64,000 bases of DNA from Rhizomys pruinosus (GCA_009823505.1 VZQC01006309.1:1-64000); one strand, 5' to 3'; shown: positions 23,467-36,118, counted from the first letter of the stretch. Numbers and translations: made by a program. The notes: generated from the sequence alone by a model not told the origin.

Positions 23467-25507
23467 AAACTGGAATAAACAGCAGTAGACGTTATTTACA
23501 ATTCGAGTACCAAATAACATTAAAAACACAAAAATAATTACACAATACGATTTTCAGTCCAGCTTTGATCCAAAGAAAATAAGGACATTGCATCACATTT
23601 GCATTGAAAACAAAACACCACAATTACTAGCAAGCTGAGGGAACTGCAACAAACTCAAACACAGTGATCTTGACATCTAGAGGCAGTTTGAGTTTGAAAT
23701 GTGGTGGGCATGTTGATCTACAAAGTAATACTGATTAGCTGAGGTTCCTCAGTTTATACAGTTTACATTTCAGTCAGACCAGTATTAATCTGACCAATGA
23801 TCTTCCAGTACACAAAATGGCAAGAGTACGTCCTTTAAAGCTTGCACACGAGAGACTTGGAAACAATCTTATTAGAATTGTGAAAATTCTAAAATAGTCA
23901 AAAAATAAAAAATAAAAAAAGATAGTCAAGTACAACGCATTAAGAGTTACCAAACTTCACATTTCTGTACTATTTTTAACTCTTCAAATATCGCCAATCT
24001 TAAAAAAAAATAGGAATGTAAAATTTACTAACACATTCACATAAAAAACTGCCTTTTAAAATTATATGCAATATATCCCTGTAAACGTATCTTGTAACTT
24101 ATTTTATTTCCAATTTGTGTTGTACATTTCATATGTACTATGTATATAGCTTATTTAGTTATCCTGAGTCTTTGAGAATAACCAATTCTATTTCACACTG
24201 GCTTCTGAAGAGTTAAAATTTAACACCTCAAAATTATATTTAATAGCTAATCAGTACTTGATTTAAGAGACTCACACACAAAAGTTAAAGCTCTACCATT
24301 TTCCTTCAAGACTCCATGCATCTGAATTCAACTCCAGGCTCCAATAATTAAATAATTGTGCAAATACAAATGACATTCAATCTCACTTTTCTTTCTGAAC
24401 ATTTTCCAAATTCAAAGCAAATTTACTGCTGATAGATGAGTAAATTACGTTTTCTTTATCAGCCAGGCCTATATAAAAGCATCACGCATGGCAGAAGGAA
24501 AATAGTAGTTGTATTGTAATCAGTGGTAATGGATGATGGATTGTTACACACAGTGAGATTTAAATGGTGTGAAGTTGCCTAGAGGTTAGCAAAACAAAGT
24601 ACAAACTTCACATGAATTTCAAGGTAATCTTGCTCTTGGTTGTGAGCTGCATTGCAGAGAGCAGCTGACTTTCAGTGAATTTACACTTACTGCACAGTAA
24701 GAGCAGAGATGGACTCACTGTAGTCAGTACTTTATGACACTCCAATCAAAAAAATTAAATATGTATTTAAAAAGTTTTGAAATATGTATATATATAATAA
24801 AACCTAGTTCACACCTAGTTCTATTTTTTTCTTGTTTGAAGAGATCACCTTTCCCTGAATATTAAACATAAATGAAGGTGAAATGAAAATACAGAACCAT
24901 AATTTCCAAAAACGAAATGAATGGGCCAACAGTAAAACGCACAATGAACCACAACTGCCCAGGCATGGAAAAATATTAAAGGTCAACCATGGGTCATAAA
25001 GAAGTTAGGAACCTTTAAAAACTTGTATGCATTCACTGCCACTCATAGTGTACTCTGACCTAAAAGGGGCAGACACTGAATTGATAGCCAGTTACAAAAA
25101 TACCAAATAGAACTGTAGAACCCCCTGCTTGTGATCAATGTACAAAAATGGAAGAACTGATATGTCAAAACAGAATTTGAGCCCCTCAGCTGCTAATATT
25201 GCTGAAAAAGTGCTCCAAAAATACAATTATGTTTCTGTTATCTATTATGCAAACCACTGCTTTCCTGTTCACCTAGGGCCAGTTCTTTGAAAGGCACAGT
25301 AAGTTTCTGCACATGTTGTAGACTTTTGCATACTGAGCTTAGGTACAGATCATGATTTGTCAATCACATACTTAGGTAAGGGCTCCCCACTGGCCTCGTT
25401 TCTAGCTGTTCAGTGGCATGAGGGCCAGCAGATTATCAACGTGGTTCCCCACAAGTTTTTTTCTTGTTGAACATCCTGTCTCCATTAGAGTTGATCTGAA
25501 TAATTAA

Positions 25508-25852
<345 letters not shown>

Positions 25853-26007
25853 CTGCAGCTTTGACAGAAGAACACAAAAATGAATTTCAAAATCTCTCTA
25901 TCAGTGTCTATCAGTGTCTGTCTATCTGTGTATTACAGTGATTTTTTTTCTTCAATACTAGACAAATCTTAGTTCTTAGTATCAAACACTATAAAGAACT
26001 TCTACAT

Positions 26008-26112
26008 TTTCTGTTAAACAAGGTCTCAACACAGGCTGACTTTGATCCTTCTTTGTTCTGCCTCTATCTCCAGAGTACTTCAATTATAGTCATGTGCCAC
26101 CATGCTCAGGTA
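26008..26112 (-). repeat. Diverged B1 SINE
   Basis: AAACAAGGTCTCAACACAGG ... CATGTGCCACCATGCTCAGG. Confidence 0.6.
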
Positions 26113-26221
26113 AGAGCTGAATGAATTGGAATAACTGAAACCTACCTACTCCTGGTCCCAAGAAATTCTTCCTTTCCCTCACCTTAGCAACTTCATGAAT
26201 GAAATGTTTTTTTAAATACAT

Positions 26222-26471
26222 TTTTAAATTTTTTTAAAAAAATTTTATTTTTGTATGTGTATGAGTATACTGTCTGCATGTAGGTTTGTGCACCCGTCTC
26301 GTGCAATGCCGAGGAGGTCAGAAGAGGGTCTCGGATTCCCCTGGAACTGGAGTTCTCCTGGAATTGGAGTTACAGACGGTTCTCAGCCGCCATGTGGGTG
26401 CCGGGGATTGAACCCCAGTCCTCCGCAAGAGCAGTTGGTGCTCTCAACCGCTAGGCTATCTCTCCAGCCCC
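26222..26471 (-). repeat. B2 SINE with 17-bp duplication
   Basis: ATGTGTATGAGTATACTGTC to CTATCTCTCCAGCCCC; the internal doublet is CTGGAACTGGAG / CTGGAATTGGAG. Confidence 0.92.
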
Positions 26472-26479
26472 ATGAAATA

Positions 26480-27107
26480 TGTTTTAAAAAATGCAAACTG
26501 ATAGAGGGAAAAACTGTAAAAGGTCTGTGATCCTCTACCCTGACTCCTCAGTGGGTATATAGCATTTCACATGCCCCAGACGAGAAACAAAACAGGAAAG
26601 GCTCCCTCACCGCCTTCCCATTTACTCTGCTCCCATTTCCCTTCACAGGGGCAGAACAGGCCAACACATGGGTAGGTTAGACTTTAGAACATACTCCAGA
26701 ACTGTGCGCTCTATATACCTTACTCTTTTCACTTGCTGATGTATCTTTCTAAATCAACACAGATATTTATATACTCTTTTAAATTTGTGTAGTTTTATAC
26801 TGTGTGGAAAACTTATTTTCTTGCTACTGGACACTTGTATCAATATTGCAATGCATAATCCTGAACTTCACAGCTGTCTTTGAGTAAATCTAGAGTAAAT
26901 TCCTAAAAATGGGTAAATTATGAGTCAAATTTTCAATTTTGACAGTAGACTGGGGAAGATAGTTCAGTGGGTATCAAAGTGTTTGAGAAAGCTGTTTCTA
27001 TTTGAGGTGTTTACGAAGATCTCAAAGTCTTTACTAATAACTAAGGAAACTCAAATTTTATAGTATAATTGTATTTAGATTCTTATTTATTTATTTTGGT
27101 CTTTTTT
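26480..27107. other. Intron 19 unique sequence
   Basis: No gene or repeat recognised; mirrored at about 9900-10530. Confidence 0.6.
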
Positions 27108-27256
27108 TATTTTTTTTGTATTTTTGAGACAGGGTCTCCCTTTAGTCCCAGTGGAGCTCACTATGTAGACCAGGCTGGCCTTGAACTCACAGAGATCTGC
27201 CTGCCTCTGCCTCCCAGAATGCTGGGATTAAAGGCATTCGCCACCATGCCTGGCTA
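27108..27256 (-). repeat. B1 SINE
   Basis: GAGACAGGGTCTCCCTTTAG variant start, ends CACCATGCCTGGC. The CTTTAGTCCC variant is shared with B1 copies at 29230, 31279 and 32978. Confidence 0.9.
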
Positions 27257-27257
27257 T

Positions 27258-27421
27258 TTTGGTCTTTTTGAGACAGGGTCTCACTGTAGCCCCAGCTGTT
27301 CTGGAATTCACTATGTAGACCAGGCTGGCCTTGAATTCACAGAGATCTGCTTGCCTCTGCCTCGCCTGCCTCTGCCTCCCGAGTCCTGGGATTAAAGGTG
27401 TATGCTACCACACCCAGCTAT
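27258..27421 (-). repeat. B1 SINE
   Basis: Second B1 in tandem; ends ACCACACCCAGC and contains a small duplication (GCCTCTGCCTCGCCTGCC). Confidence 0.9.
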
Positions 27422-27837
27422 TTCTATTTAAATTCTACCTATGAATTTAAAATGCAATAAAATCTCTTAAAGATAGACTGTGCCAATCTGAAAATATAGG
27501 ATTTTCAAATTGATTCTATTCTTGTCATGAGTATTTATTGAGTAACTTCTGTACAGAAATTGGAAGGAACAAATCTTAAGGAAACACTAAATAGATCTTA
27601 AGGAAACACTGAAGTTTGAAAAGAGCTAAACAGGAACATAACTTATGAGATCAACCAAGGCAGTATCAGATGCAGTATAGAGTGATGTGCTAGGAAGGAG
27701 CCTACGGGGTGTGAAGCAACACCCTAGGGAGGAGGACAGCACTTGCCACAGGCCTTAAGAATCAGAATGTGAACCACAGAGAGAACATGTAAGCATGGAA
27801 AACAGAAGGAAAGACTAGTAACACAAAATGGAGGTAC

Positions 27838-28015
27838 CTGAGCAAGCTACATACGTGTGTGGAGAACTGAATCAGGAGGGCATGACAGGGACAGGTGCCT
27901 GTGTACAGGGGACTGTGTGCCTGCCTGAGCAAGCTACATACGTGTGTGGAGAACTGAATCAGGAGGGCATGGCAGGGACAGGTGCCTGTGTACAGGGGAC
28001 TCATGTGCCTGCCTA
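27838..28015. repeat. Tandem duplication, 87-bp unit x2 (right arm)
   Basis: Reverse-complement counterpart of 8987-9164, in Map3k1 intron 19, near the outer end of the palindrome. Confidence 0.9.
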
Positions 28016-28036
28016 AGGCACAGAGGTAACTCAGTT

Positions 28037-28460
28037 AATTTCCACGATTAAATAAATAACATGTTTTTCCTTGGGCACATAGTCATTTAGAGTAGAGCCA
28101 GGCACTGAAATTGGGTCTGTATAACTTCAAAGCCCATGCCTCTAACCATAGTCATATGCATATTTAGAAAAGCTAAACATCTCAATCATTATACTAGCAC
28201 ATGGTAGAAATGGAGATAGTAGATTTAGGAGTCACAAAACAGGGAGAATTTGGCAACTTGATGTGGCATCAAGTTTTAATACAGAAAACAGTAAATTAGA
28301 TTTTTATAAATAAAACATCTAAATTATATAAAATGTACAAAGAGCTTCAAGCTTTAGAATAACAGTTATGTGTGTATACACATTGCTGGATATGTGTGTG
28401 TGTGTGTGTATCTAGAATTTGACTCTTGCCAATTTTAGTGTGAAGTAATTAAAAAAAAAT
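28037..28460. other. Intron 19 unique sequence outside the palindrome
   Basis: AT-rich with a short (TG)n at about 28391-28410. This is the first single-copy sequence beyond the right arm. Confidence 0.7.
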
Positions 28461-28679
28461 TTTTTTTTAAATTTTCGTATGTGTATGAATGTACTGTCTG
28501 CATGCAGGTTTGTGCACCCGTGTCATGCAATGCCTTGGAGGTCAGAAGAGGGTGTCGGATTCCCCTGGAACTGGAGTAAAAGATGGTTTTCAGCTGCCAT
28601 GTGGGTGCTTGGAATCAAACCCGGATCCTCTGCAAGAGCAGTTGGCGCTCTTTACCGCTAGGCCATCTCTCTAGTCCCG
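28461..28679 (-). repeat. B2 SINE
   Basis: Flanked by GAAGTAATT on both sides (target-site duplication). Lies 26 bases from exon 19's donor side. Confidence 0.92.
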
Positions 28680-28693
28680 AAGAAGTAATTTTA

Positions 28694-28837
<144 letters not shown>

Positions 28838-29229
28838 CTAAAATAAAGCAGAGATAATTTGTAAATGTGGCTCTCTTAAGAGAGATCCATCTGTTCTTAT
28901 GGACTCTGTCACTTTAGAGCAAAACAACGGTACAAACAGCAATTACATAGACCACTTGATAGCTCATTATTAAGGTCCATGTGCCACGAAGATAAACATC
29001 ACAGGATTCCTTCATAAACAATGGGGCAAGAGAGCAAGTAATCACCACAAATGAATGTGAAGAGCTATGAACACACAGAAGTGCAGTGCTGTGTCAGATC
29101 TGCACAACCGACAAGGCCTGCCTCTGCAGTTTGCTTTTCAGAAAGGAAAGGTCACCTTTAAGTTAAATATTTCTATTACATGCATTTTAATTTACTATAA
29201 AACAACTACTATAAATTAACCCCACAATT
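28838..29229. other. Intron 18 unique sequence
   Basis: No feature recognised. Confidence 0.6.
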
Positions 29230-29496
29230 TTATTTTATTTTATTTTTTTGTATTTTTGAGACAGGGTCTCCCGTTAGTCCCAGCTGGCCTGGAGCTCACT
29301 ATGTAGACCAGGCTGGCCTTGAACTCACAGAGATCCGCATGCCTCTGCCTCCCAAGTGCTGGGATTAAAGACGTGTGTGCCACCACGCCCAGCACTAAAG
29401 ACGCTTCTTAGCTGCCATGTGGGTGCTGGGAATCGAACCCGGGTTCTCTGCAAGAGCAGTCAGTGCTCTTAACTGCTGAGCCCTCTCTCCAGCCCC
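29230..29496 (-). mobile_element. Chimeric B2-B1 SINE, copy A
   Basis: On the minus strand: B2 head of about 100 bp (GGGGCTGGAGAGAGGGCTCA ... AAGAAGCGTCTTTAG) fused at about 29394 to a complete B1 (TGCTGGGCGTGGTGGC ... CTCAAAAATAC) and an A/T-rich tail. The same junction recurs at 31279-31531 and 37436-37691. CCCCACAATT occurs on both outer sides, so the whole fusion probably inserted as one unit, although CCCC overlaps the SINE head. Confidence 0.75.
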
Positions 29497-29608
29497 ACAA
29501 TTCTTTGTTAGAAGTAGCCTTTAAGCATATCTATCAAAACTTTAATGTGCATGATGCTATCAGGAAGAACTCCCAACACTCTTTAACCACACTCAAAGAT
29601 GTTCTCAC

Positions 29609-29751
29609 CTCAGGTGCCATAAATGCAATCGTCCCCAACAGCTGCCCTTGAAACTCTCCTGCTCCAGTTCCTTTTGATGCCAACCTGGCGGCAGCTCCAA
29701 AATCTGCAATTCTCAGTCTCTGACCCGTGCTGTCAATTAGCAAATTGGCAC
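29609..29751 (-). CDS. Map3k1: Map3k1 exon 18: kinase DFG motif and activation loop
   Basis: This 143-bp exon encodes (G)[39 protein letters not shown] and IAFMAPE. It contains the Asn of the catalytic loop, the DFG metal-binding motif, the activation-loop Thr/Ser region and the APE motif. The acceptor is TGACAG|GT and the donor is GAG|GTGAG. Confidence 0.96.
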
Positions 29752-29824
29752 CTGTCAACAGAAACAGCAGACAACTTAAGTGTGGGAAGAACTGAAGTTG
29801 TATGCTAAAATTAAGGACACACGA

Positions 29825-30050
29825 GGGGCTAGACAGATGCCTCAGAGGTGTAAAGCACTTGCTGCTTTTGCAGATTGGGGTTCGATTCCCAGTACCTACA
29901 TGGCAGCTAACAAGCACTTCAGTTTCAGGGGAATCTGACACCCTCTTGCCTCTGAGGGCACTGCACAACATGGGTGCACTTAACAGACATGTGGGCAATA
30001 CAACCACATACATAAAGTTAACGAATAAAATATTTAAAAATACTATAAAA
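29825..30050 (+). repeat. B2/B3-related SINE, diverged
   Basis: GGGGCTAGACAGATGCCTCA head and CACATACATAAAG tail; TAAGGACACA flanks both sides. Confidence 0.8.
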
Positions 30051-30200
30051 GTAAGGACACAATAAGAACCTCATCAAATTCCACTGATGAGGTAAGATAA
30101 TGGTAAAAGAAAGAAGTGGGTTATATGCTGGAGGTTCAAAGAGAGCCACTCTCTTTTTTCCTGCATCACTGCTAAAGGCACAACTAGGGCTCTCTGGAGT

Positions 30201-30372
30201 AGGTAAAATCTAAATCATGTTGCTACATGCCTTTAATCTCAGCACTCAGAGACAGAAGCAGGCAGATCTCTGTGAGGTTGAGGTCTGTTTGTTCTACATA
30301 ATGAGTTCTAAGCCAGCTGAGTCTACAGGGGGACCCTGTCTCAAAAGAACAAAACAAAACAAAAACAAAAGT
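30201..30372 (+). repeat. B1 SINE, diverged
   Basis: GTTGCTACATGCCTTTAATC ... GACCCTGTCTCAAAAGAAC with an AAAAC-rich tail. Confidence 0.8.
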
Positions 30373-30527
30373 CTCAGAAGGAAATTCTGAAAATAACGTC
30401 TTAAGGCCTGTGGAAATACAGGGCAGAGACTCTGAGAACCTTTAAAGAGTAATTAAGCCCTTAATATAATAATATAAGGTTTCCAACAAAATCTTTATCC
30501 AGAATTCAAATTTTGGTATAATTTACC

Positions 30528-30648
30528 TTTTTTTTTTTTTTTTTAAAGTTTCTCAGACAGGGTCTCCTTTTAGCCCCAGCTGGCCTTGAACTCACACAGA
30601 TCCACCTGCCTCTGCCTCTTGAGTGCTGTATGCACCACAATGCCTGGC
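30528..30648 (-). repeat. B1 SINE with internal deletion
   Basis: T-run, TCTCAGACAGGGTCTCCTTT ... CACAATGCCTGGC; about 25 bases are missing in the middle. Confidence 0.85.
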
Positions 30649-30657
30649 ATAATTTAA

Positions 30658-30903
30658 TTTTTTTTTAAACAAAAATTTTTTTAATTAAAAAAATGTTTTC
30701 TTTATGTGTATGAGTGTAATGTCTGCACGAAGGTTGGTGCACCTGTGTCACACAATGCCACGGAGGTCAGAAGAGGGCGTCAGATTCCCCTGGAACTGGA
30801 ATTAAAGACAGTTCTTAGCCGGCATGTGTGTGCTGGGAATTGAACCCAGGTCCTCTGCAAGAGCAGTTGGTGCTCTTAACCGCTGAGCCATCTCTCCAGC
30901 CCC
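30658..30903 (-). repeat. B2 SINE
   Basis: TTATGTGTATGAGTGTAATG to GCCATCTCTCCAGCCCC; no 17-bp duplication. Confidence 0.92.
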
Positions 30904-30985
30904 ATAATTTAGATTTTTAAGGCAAAATTTTGTTGACCCATGTGTAGGCCAATTCAAACTGTGTGCTCATTCCACATTACAATTT

Positions 30986-31144
30986 TGTTTTTGGTTTTTT
31001 GGTCTTTTCGAGACAGGGTCTCTCTGTAGCCCCAGCTGTCCTAGAACTCACTGTGTAGATCAGCCTGGCCTTGAACTCACAAAGATCCACCTGCCTCTGC
31101 CTCCCAAGTGCTAGGATTAAAGGCGTGCAACCACCACGCCCGGC
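30986..31144 (-). repeat. B1 SINE with 15-bp TSD
   Basis: TCCACATTACAATTT flanks both sides (30971-30985 and 31145-31159), giving exact insertion borders. Confidence 0.93.
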
Positions 31145-31278
31145 TCCACATTACAATTTAAGATTAACAGCAGAACCCTATTTTGATACACTGTGTCAAA
31201 TACTAAAGAGATTTATGACAACCAAAGTTGCCCTTAATAAGAATCTATACTACAAAAAAGATTAAGAGGATTTTTCTT

Positions 31279-31531
31279 TTCTTTTTTTCTTTTTTGAGGC
31301 AGGGTCTCCCGTTAGTCCCAGCTGGCCTGGAGCTCACTCCCTAGACCAGGCTGGCCTTGAACTCCCAGAGATCTGCCTGCCTCTGCCTCCCAAGTGCTGA
31401 AATTAAAGGTGTGTGCCACTATGCCCGGCTTAAAGACGGTTCTTGACCGCCATGCACGTGCTGGGAATCAAACCTGGGTCCTCTGCAAGAGCAGTTGGTG
31501 CTCTTAACCATTAAGCCATCTCTCCAGCCCC
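31279..31531 (-). mobile_element. Chimeric B2-B1 SINE, copy B
   Basis: On the minus strand: B2 head (GGGGCTGGAGAGATGGCTTA ... AAGAACCGTCTTTAA) joined at about 31430 to B1 (GCCGGGCATAGTGGCACA ... CTGCCTC) with a purine-rich tail. AGGATTTTTCTT lies on both outer sides (31267-31278 and 31536-31547), supporting insertion as one unit. The B1 part shares the variant GGGACTAACGGGAGACC with copy A. Confidence 0.8.
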
Positions 31532-31732
31532 TAAAAGGATTTTTCTTAAGAGAAATTTATGATGTACCAATTATTCTAAATAAAACCAAGAATAGGGATT
31601 TTCTTTGAGTTAATATATCAAAGTCAAAACTGGGAGTCAGAAGTCCTGGATTCAGCACTTCCTGTCATCAACAGCAGCAAACTCATGGGGCATACCAGCC
31701 TTTCTTACACTGAAAGCACCATTCTATAAAAT

Positions 31733-31948
31733 GAGCTGGAGAGATGGCTCAGCAGTTAAGAACACTGACTGCTCTTGCAGAGGTCTTGGGTTTGATTCCC
31801 AGCACCCAAATGGCAGCTAACAACTGTCTGTAACTCCAATTCCAGGGGATCCGATTTTCTCTTCTGACCTCTTTGGGCGCTGGATGACATAGGTGCACTT
31901 ATACACATGCAGGCAATACACTCAGACACATAAGATGAAAATAATAAA
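31733..31948 (+). repeat. B2 SINE, diverged
   Basis: GAGCTGGAGAGATGGCTCAG head, ACACATAAGATGAAAATAAT tail; adjoins the next B2. Confidence 0.85.
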
Positions 31949-31949
31949 A

Positions 31950-32152
31950 GGGGCTGGAGAGATGGCCTAGAGGGTAAGAGTGCCGACTGCTTTTGCAGAG
32001 GACTGGGGTTCGATCCCCGGCACCCACATGGTGGCTGAGAACTGTCTTTAACTCCAGTTCCAGGGGAATCTGACAACCTCTTCTAACCTCCACGGCATTG
32101 CATAATATGGGTGCACAAACCTACATGGAGACAGTATATTCATACACATAAA
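31950..32152 (+). repeat. B2 SINE
   Basis: GGGGCTGGAGAGATGGCC head; tail merges with an A/T-rich stretch to 32220. Confidence 0.9.
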
Positions 32153-32244
32153 AAAAAAATTTTTTTTAATTAAAAAAAAGTTAAAAAAATAAAATAAAAT
32201 ATAATAAAATATTTAAAATGAAGAAGGCAGATTGAATGACTCTT

Positions 32245-32489
32245 TTTTTTTTTTAATTTTATTTATTTCTGTATGTGTATGAATGCACTGTCTGCATGCA
32301 GGTCTGTGCACCCATGTCGTGCAGTGCCGCGGAGGTCAGAAGAGGGTGTCGGATTCCCCTGGAACTGGAGTTCTCCTGGAATTGGAGCTTCAGATGGTTC
32401 TCGGCCGCCATGTGGGTGCTGGAGATCGAACCCGAGTCCTCTGTAAGAGCAGTCGGCGCTCTTAACCGCTTGGCCATCTCTCCAGCCCC
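32245..32489 (-). repeat. B2 SINE with 17-bp duplication
   Basis: TGAATGACTCTT flanks both sides (32233-32244 and 32490-32501). The low divergence and clean TSD suggest a young copy. Confidence 0.93.
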
Positions 32490-32606
32490 TGAATGACTCT
32501 TAAAGAGTTAGAGAACAATACCCAAACTAAAAACACAGGTTAGAAACTATCAAAGCTCAAGTTTTAAAATTGTATTTATTTTCTTACTGCCTTTAAAAAA
32601 CAATTA

Positions 32607-32948
<342 letters not shown>

Positions 32949-32977
32949 CTAGGTCAGAATTAAACTTGTTTATCACA

Positions 32978-33097
32978 TTTTTTTTTGAGACAGGGTCTCC
33001 CTTTAGTCCCTGCTGGCCTGGAGCTCACTCTATAGACCAGGCTGGCCTTGAACTCATAGAGATCCACCTGCCTTTGCCTCCCAAGTGCCAGGATTAA
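32978..33097 (-). repeat. B1 SINE, 5'-truncated
   Basis: GAGACAGGGTCTCCCTTTAG ... CCAAGTGCCAGGATTAA; the end with the B1 head is missing. Confidence 0.85.
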
Positions 33098-33453
33098 CAT
33101 TTTGGTTTTTAAAGCTTGCAGTGTATGAGCTCACATGAAATATTAAACTCATAGCCTAGATCATAATTAAAGCTGATTTCCTGTATCATCTTCAAACTGT
33201 AAATAAGGAAGTAGTTTTTATAGAATCCTCATGAAACTTAGCTTATCACAAGGTTAAGATTTCAGAAAGCTTTTAATTTTAGATTGAACTATTTTTGAAA
33301 AGTAGATTCTACTCCTTTCTCAGTCAAAATATACAAAATCTTGATTACAGACTTGACTAAATGATATTAATAAAACATCATTTATGAACATTTATAATAG
33401 TAACCTACTTATTCTGTTCATGCTTATGAAAAATTAGTACTAGATAATGGGGC

Positions 33454-33461
<8 letters not shown>
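33098..33461. other. Intron 16 unique sequence
   Basis: AT-rich; no feature recognised. Confidence 0.6.
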
Positions 33462-33485
<24 letters not shown>

Positions 33486-33582
33486 TTTCGAGACAGGGTC
33501 TCCCTGTAGCCCCAGCTGTCCTGGAACTCACTCTGTAGACCAGGCTGGCCTTGAACTCACAAAGATCCACCTGTCTCTGTGA
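33462..33582 (-). repeat. B1 SINE, 5'-truncated
   Basis: T-run of about 26 then GAGACAGGGTCTCCCTGTAG ... CCACCTGTCTCTG. GATAATGGGGCTTAAG repeats on both sides (about 33444 and 33581), a target-site duplication. Confidence 0.88.
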
Positions 33583-33610
33583 TAATGGGGCTTAAGAACG
33601 GCTCAGTAGG

Positions 33611-33695
33611 ACTGGGGAGATGGTTCAGTGGTGAAGTACCTGCCACGCAGGCATGAGGACCTGAGCTCAATCCCCAGAACCCACAAAGAAATCCA
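33611..33695 (+). repeat. B2/B3-related SINE fragment
   Basis: GACTGGGGAGATGGTTCAGT ... CTCAATCCCCAGAACCCAC. Confidence 0.65.
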
Positions 33696-33703
33696 GGCAA
33701 TGG

Positions 33704-33915
33704 AGGGTGGAGAGATGGCTCAGCAGTTAAGGGTCCTTACTGCTCTTGTAGAGGACCTGGGTTCAGGTCCCAGCACCCACATGCCAACTGGCAACCATCT
33801 GTACCTCCAGTGCCAGGGAATCTGACACCCTCTTCTGACCTCCACCAGCTCCTGCATGAACATGACAGACATGCACCCACTTAGGTATACATATGGACAT
33901 AAATAAAACCAATAA
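33704..33915 (+). repeat. B2/B3-related SINE
   Basis: GTGGAGAGATGGCTCAGCAG ... GACATAAATAAAACC. Confidence 0.8.
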
Positions 33916-33937
33916 ATAGCAAACAACCACAATAACA

Positions 33938-34145
33938 ACCAGTCATGGTGGCGTGTACCTATAATCCCAGGGTTCAGTCAGGGAGTAGACAGGCGGATCC
34001 CTGAAGCTCAGTGGCCAGCCGGCCAGCCAGCCACCCCAGCCAACTGATGAGCTTCAGCCTGAGAGGGACCCATTCAACTGAGGAAATATACTTGATGTTG
34101 ACCACAATCACACACACAGACACATAGACACACACACACGCATGC
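33938..34145 (+). repeat. B1-like SINE followed by (CA)n
   Basis: AGTCATGGTGGCGTGTACCT and TATAATCCCAGGGTTCAG, with duplicated GGCCAGCC units, ending in a CA-rich microsatellite at about 34107-34140. Confidence 0.6.
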
Positions 34146-34251
34146 ACATGTGCAAAAGAACTAATGGGTAAACAGAAATGCACTCTTAAATCATACAAGA
34201 ATCTATCTAAATAACAGACAAAATAATCTAGTCATCACATTACCTGGACTC

Positions 34252-34341
34252 ACTATATACTCAGAGGCCTCACTTGTACAGAGATCTGCCTGCCTCTGCC
34301 TTGAGCACTGGGATTAAAAGTGTGCACTACTAGACCATGCT
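34252..34341 (-). repeat. B1 SINE fragment
   Basis: CACTATATACTCAGAGGCC ... GGGATTAAAAGTGTGCAC. Confidence 0.65.
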
Positions 34342-34349
34342 TAGTTACA

Positions 34350-34462
34350 CTTTTTCTTTTTTTTTGCTGTTTTAGACAGGGTCTCCCTGTAGCCCTAGCT
34401 GGCTTCAATCTCACAGAGATACTCCTGCCTCTGCTTCCTATGTGTACCATCAGGCCCAGCTA
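34350..34462 (-). repeat. B1 SINE fragment
   Basis: TTTTAGACAGGGTCTCCCTG ... GTACCATCAGGCCCAGC with an internal deletion. Confidence 0.8.
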
Positions 34463-34607
34463 GTTATCACATTTTATTAAATGGCCTAAGAAGAAAAAAA
34501 AAATTCAGTGTATGTTCAAGATGACAAGGTTCAACTTTATGTTTCAGTGTTAGTTTATCTGTAGTAAGGTTTTCAAATTATATCTTACATTTACCTATCC
34601 ATTTATT

Positions 34608-34724
34608 TATTTGTTTTTGAGACAGAGTCTTATTGTTTTAACACAGGCCAAACTTTAACTGGCATCCCCCTGCCTCAGCCACCCGAGTACTGAAAACTAC
34701 AGGCACATGCCACCATGCCCTGTT
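34608..34724 (-). repeat. Old B1-related SINE
   Basis: TTTTTGAGACAGAGTCTTAT ... CACATGCCACCATGCC. Confidence 0.6.
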
Positions 34725-34735
34725 CAATAAACTTT

Positions 34736-34775
34736 ATTTATTATTATTATTATTATTGTTATTATTATATTATTT
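34736..34775. repeat. (TTA)n microsatellite
   Basis: TTA units, slightly interrupted; abuts the T-rich tail of the next B1. Confidence 0.9.
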
Positions 34776-34918
34776 TGTCTTTTTGAGACAGGGTCTCCCT
34801 ATAGCCCCAGCTGGCCTGGAACTCAATATGTAGACCAGGCTGGCCTTCAACTCACAGAGATCTGCCTGCCTCTGCCTCCTGAGTGCTGGAATTAAAGGCT
34901 TACACCACCATGCCAGGC
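34776..34918 (-). repeat. B1 SINE
   Basis: GAGACAGGGTCTCCCTATAG ... ACACCACCATGCCAGGC. Confidence 0.9.
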
Positions 34919-35063
34919 TACTAACTTTAATTTTATATGGTAGAAACACTTCTTAAATCTGTCCAATTAGTGATGGTTATCTAGAAAAATATGGATTTTA
35001 TATAAGCCAGGTTTGAAAATAATTTATTCTTATAAACCAATTCAACTAAACTACCTTAAAAAA

Positions 35064-35160
35064 GATGGCTGGGCTGAGGAATAGAATAGCACAGTGGTAA
35101 AAATAGTTGCCTGGCATGGCTGTAGGCTCAGTCCTTGGTACTACACAAAAATGAAATAAA
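35064..35160 (+). repeat. ID-type SINE
   Basis: GCTGGGCTGAGGAATAGAAT, AGCACAGTGGTAAAAATAG, GTTGCCTGGCATGGC then an A-rich tail; tRNA-Ala-derived ID layout, diverged. Confidence 0.6.
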
Positions 35161-35238
35161 AGCAAGATGGAAAATTTTAAATGTTTATTACATTAAAATA
35201 AAAACAAAATATTTTTAGTATATATGGGGTGATTTGCT

Positions 35239-35486
35239 TTTTTTTTTTTAATTTATTTTATTTTTCTCTATGTGTATGAATGTACTGTCTGCATGTAGGT
35301 TTGTGTATCCGTGTCGTGCAATGCCGCGGAGGTCAGAAGAGGGTGTCAGATTCTCCTGGAACTGGAGTTCTCCTGGAATTGGAGTTACAGATGGTTCTCA
35401 GCCACCATGTGGGTGCTGGGGATCGAACCCGGGTCCTCTGCAAGAGTGGTCGGCGCTCTTAACCACTAGGCCATCTCTCTAGCCCT
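35239..35486 (-). repeat. B2 SINE with 17-bp duplication
   Basis: GTGATTTGCTTTT flanks the element (35229-35241 and 35487-35499); a young-looking copy in intron 16. Confidence 0.92.
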
Positions 35487-35566
35487 GTGATTTGCTTTTA
35501 GAGATTAAAACATTTAAAAAATATTTAAATTCTTAAACTGCAGAAGATTAAGTTCATTTACTCTTA

Positions 35567-35770
<204 letters not shown>

Positions 35771-35998
35771 TTACAAGGTTTTTGGGTCTTGATGTTCACG
35801 TTTAGTTTTCATTAACAACCTGATCTAAATAAGATAAATTCCACTTATACCTTAATATCAATGTCATTTATACTCATGGATATATTGTGCTTTAGAAAAC
35901 AAAGAACAAAATAAACAAGCAAAAAAACCAAGTCAGATGATAAAACTAAGCCAGACAGTAAAAATATAGCTTAATGCACTATAAGAAAAAACCCACAC

Positions 35999-36118
35999 TG
36001 GCTGGGCCTGGTGGGCACAGACCTTTAATCCCAGCACTACCCAGCAGATCTCTGTGTGACAGAGGGCAGCCCAGTCTACATAGACAGTTTCACGCCAGCT
36101 GGGGCTATGGGAAAAAAT
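35999..36118 (+). repeat. B1 SINE, diverged
   Basis: CTGGGCCTGGTGGGCACAGA ... CAGCTGGGGCTATGGG. Confidence 0.75.

Larger units (their letters stand above)
23132..25507 (-). other. Map3k1: Map3k1 3' UTR
   Basis: About 2.4 kb of AT-rich sequence follows the stop codon on the minus strand without an intron, ending shortly after an AATAAA at 23152-23157. No SINE interrupts it, unlike the dense SINEs on either side, which suggests constraint. The mirrored copy is at 11513-13885. The end is inferred from the polyadenylation signal, so the last base is uncertain by about 10 bases. Confidence 0.8.
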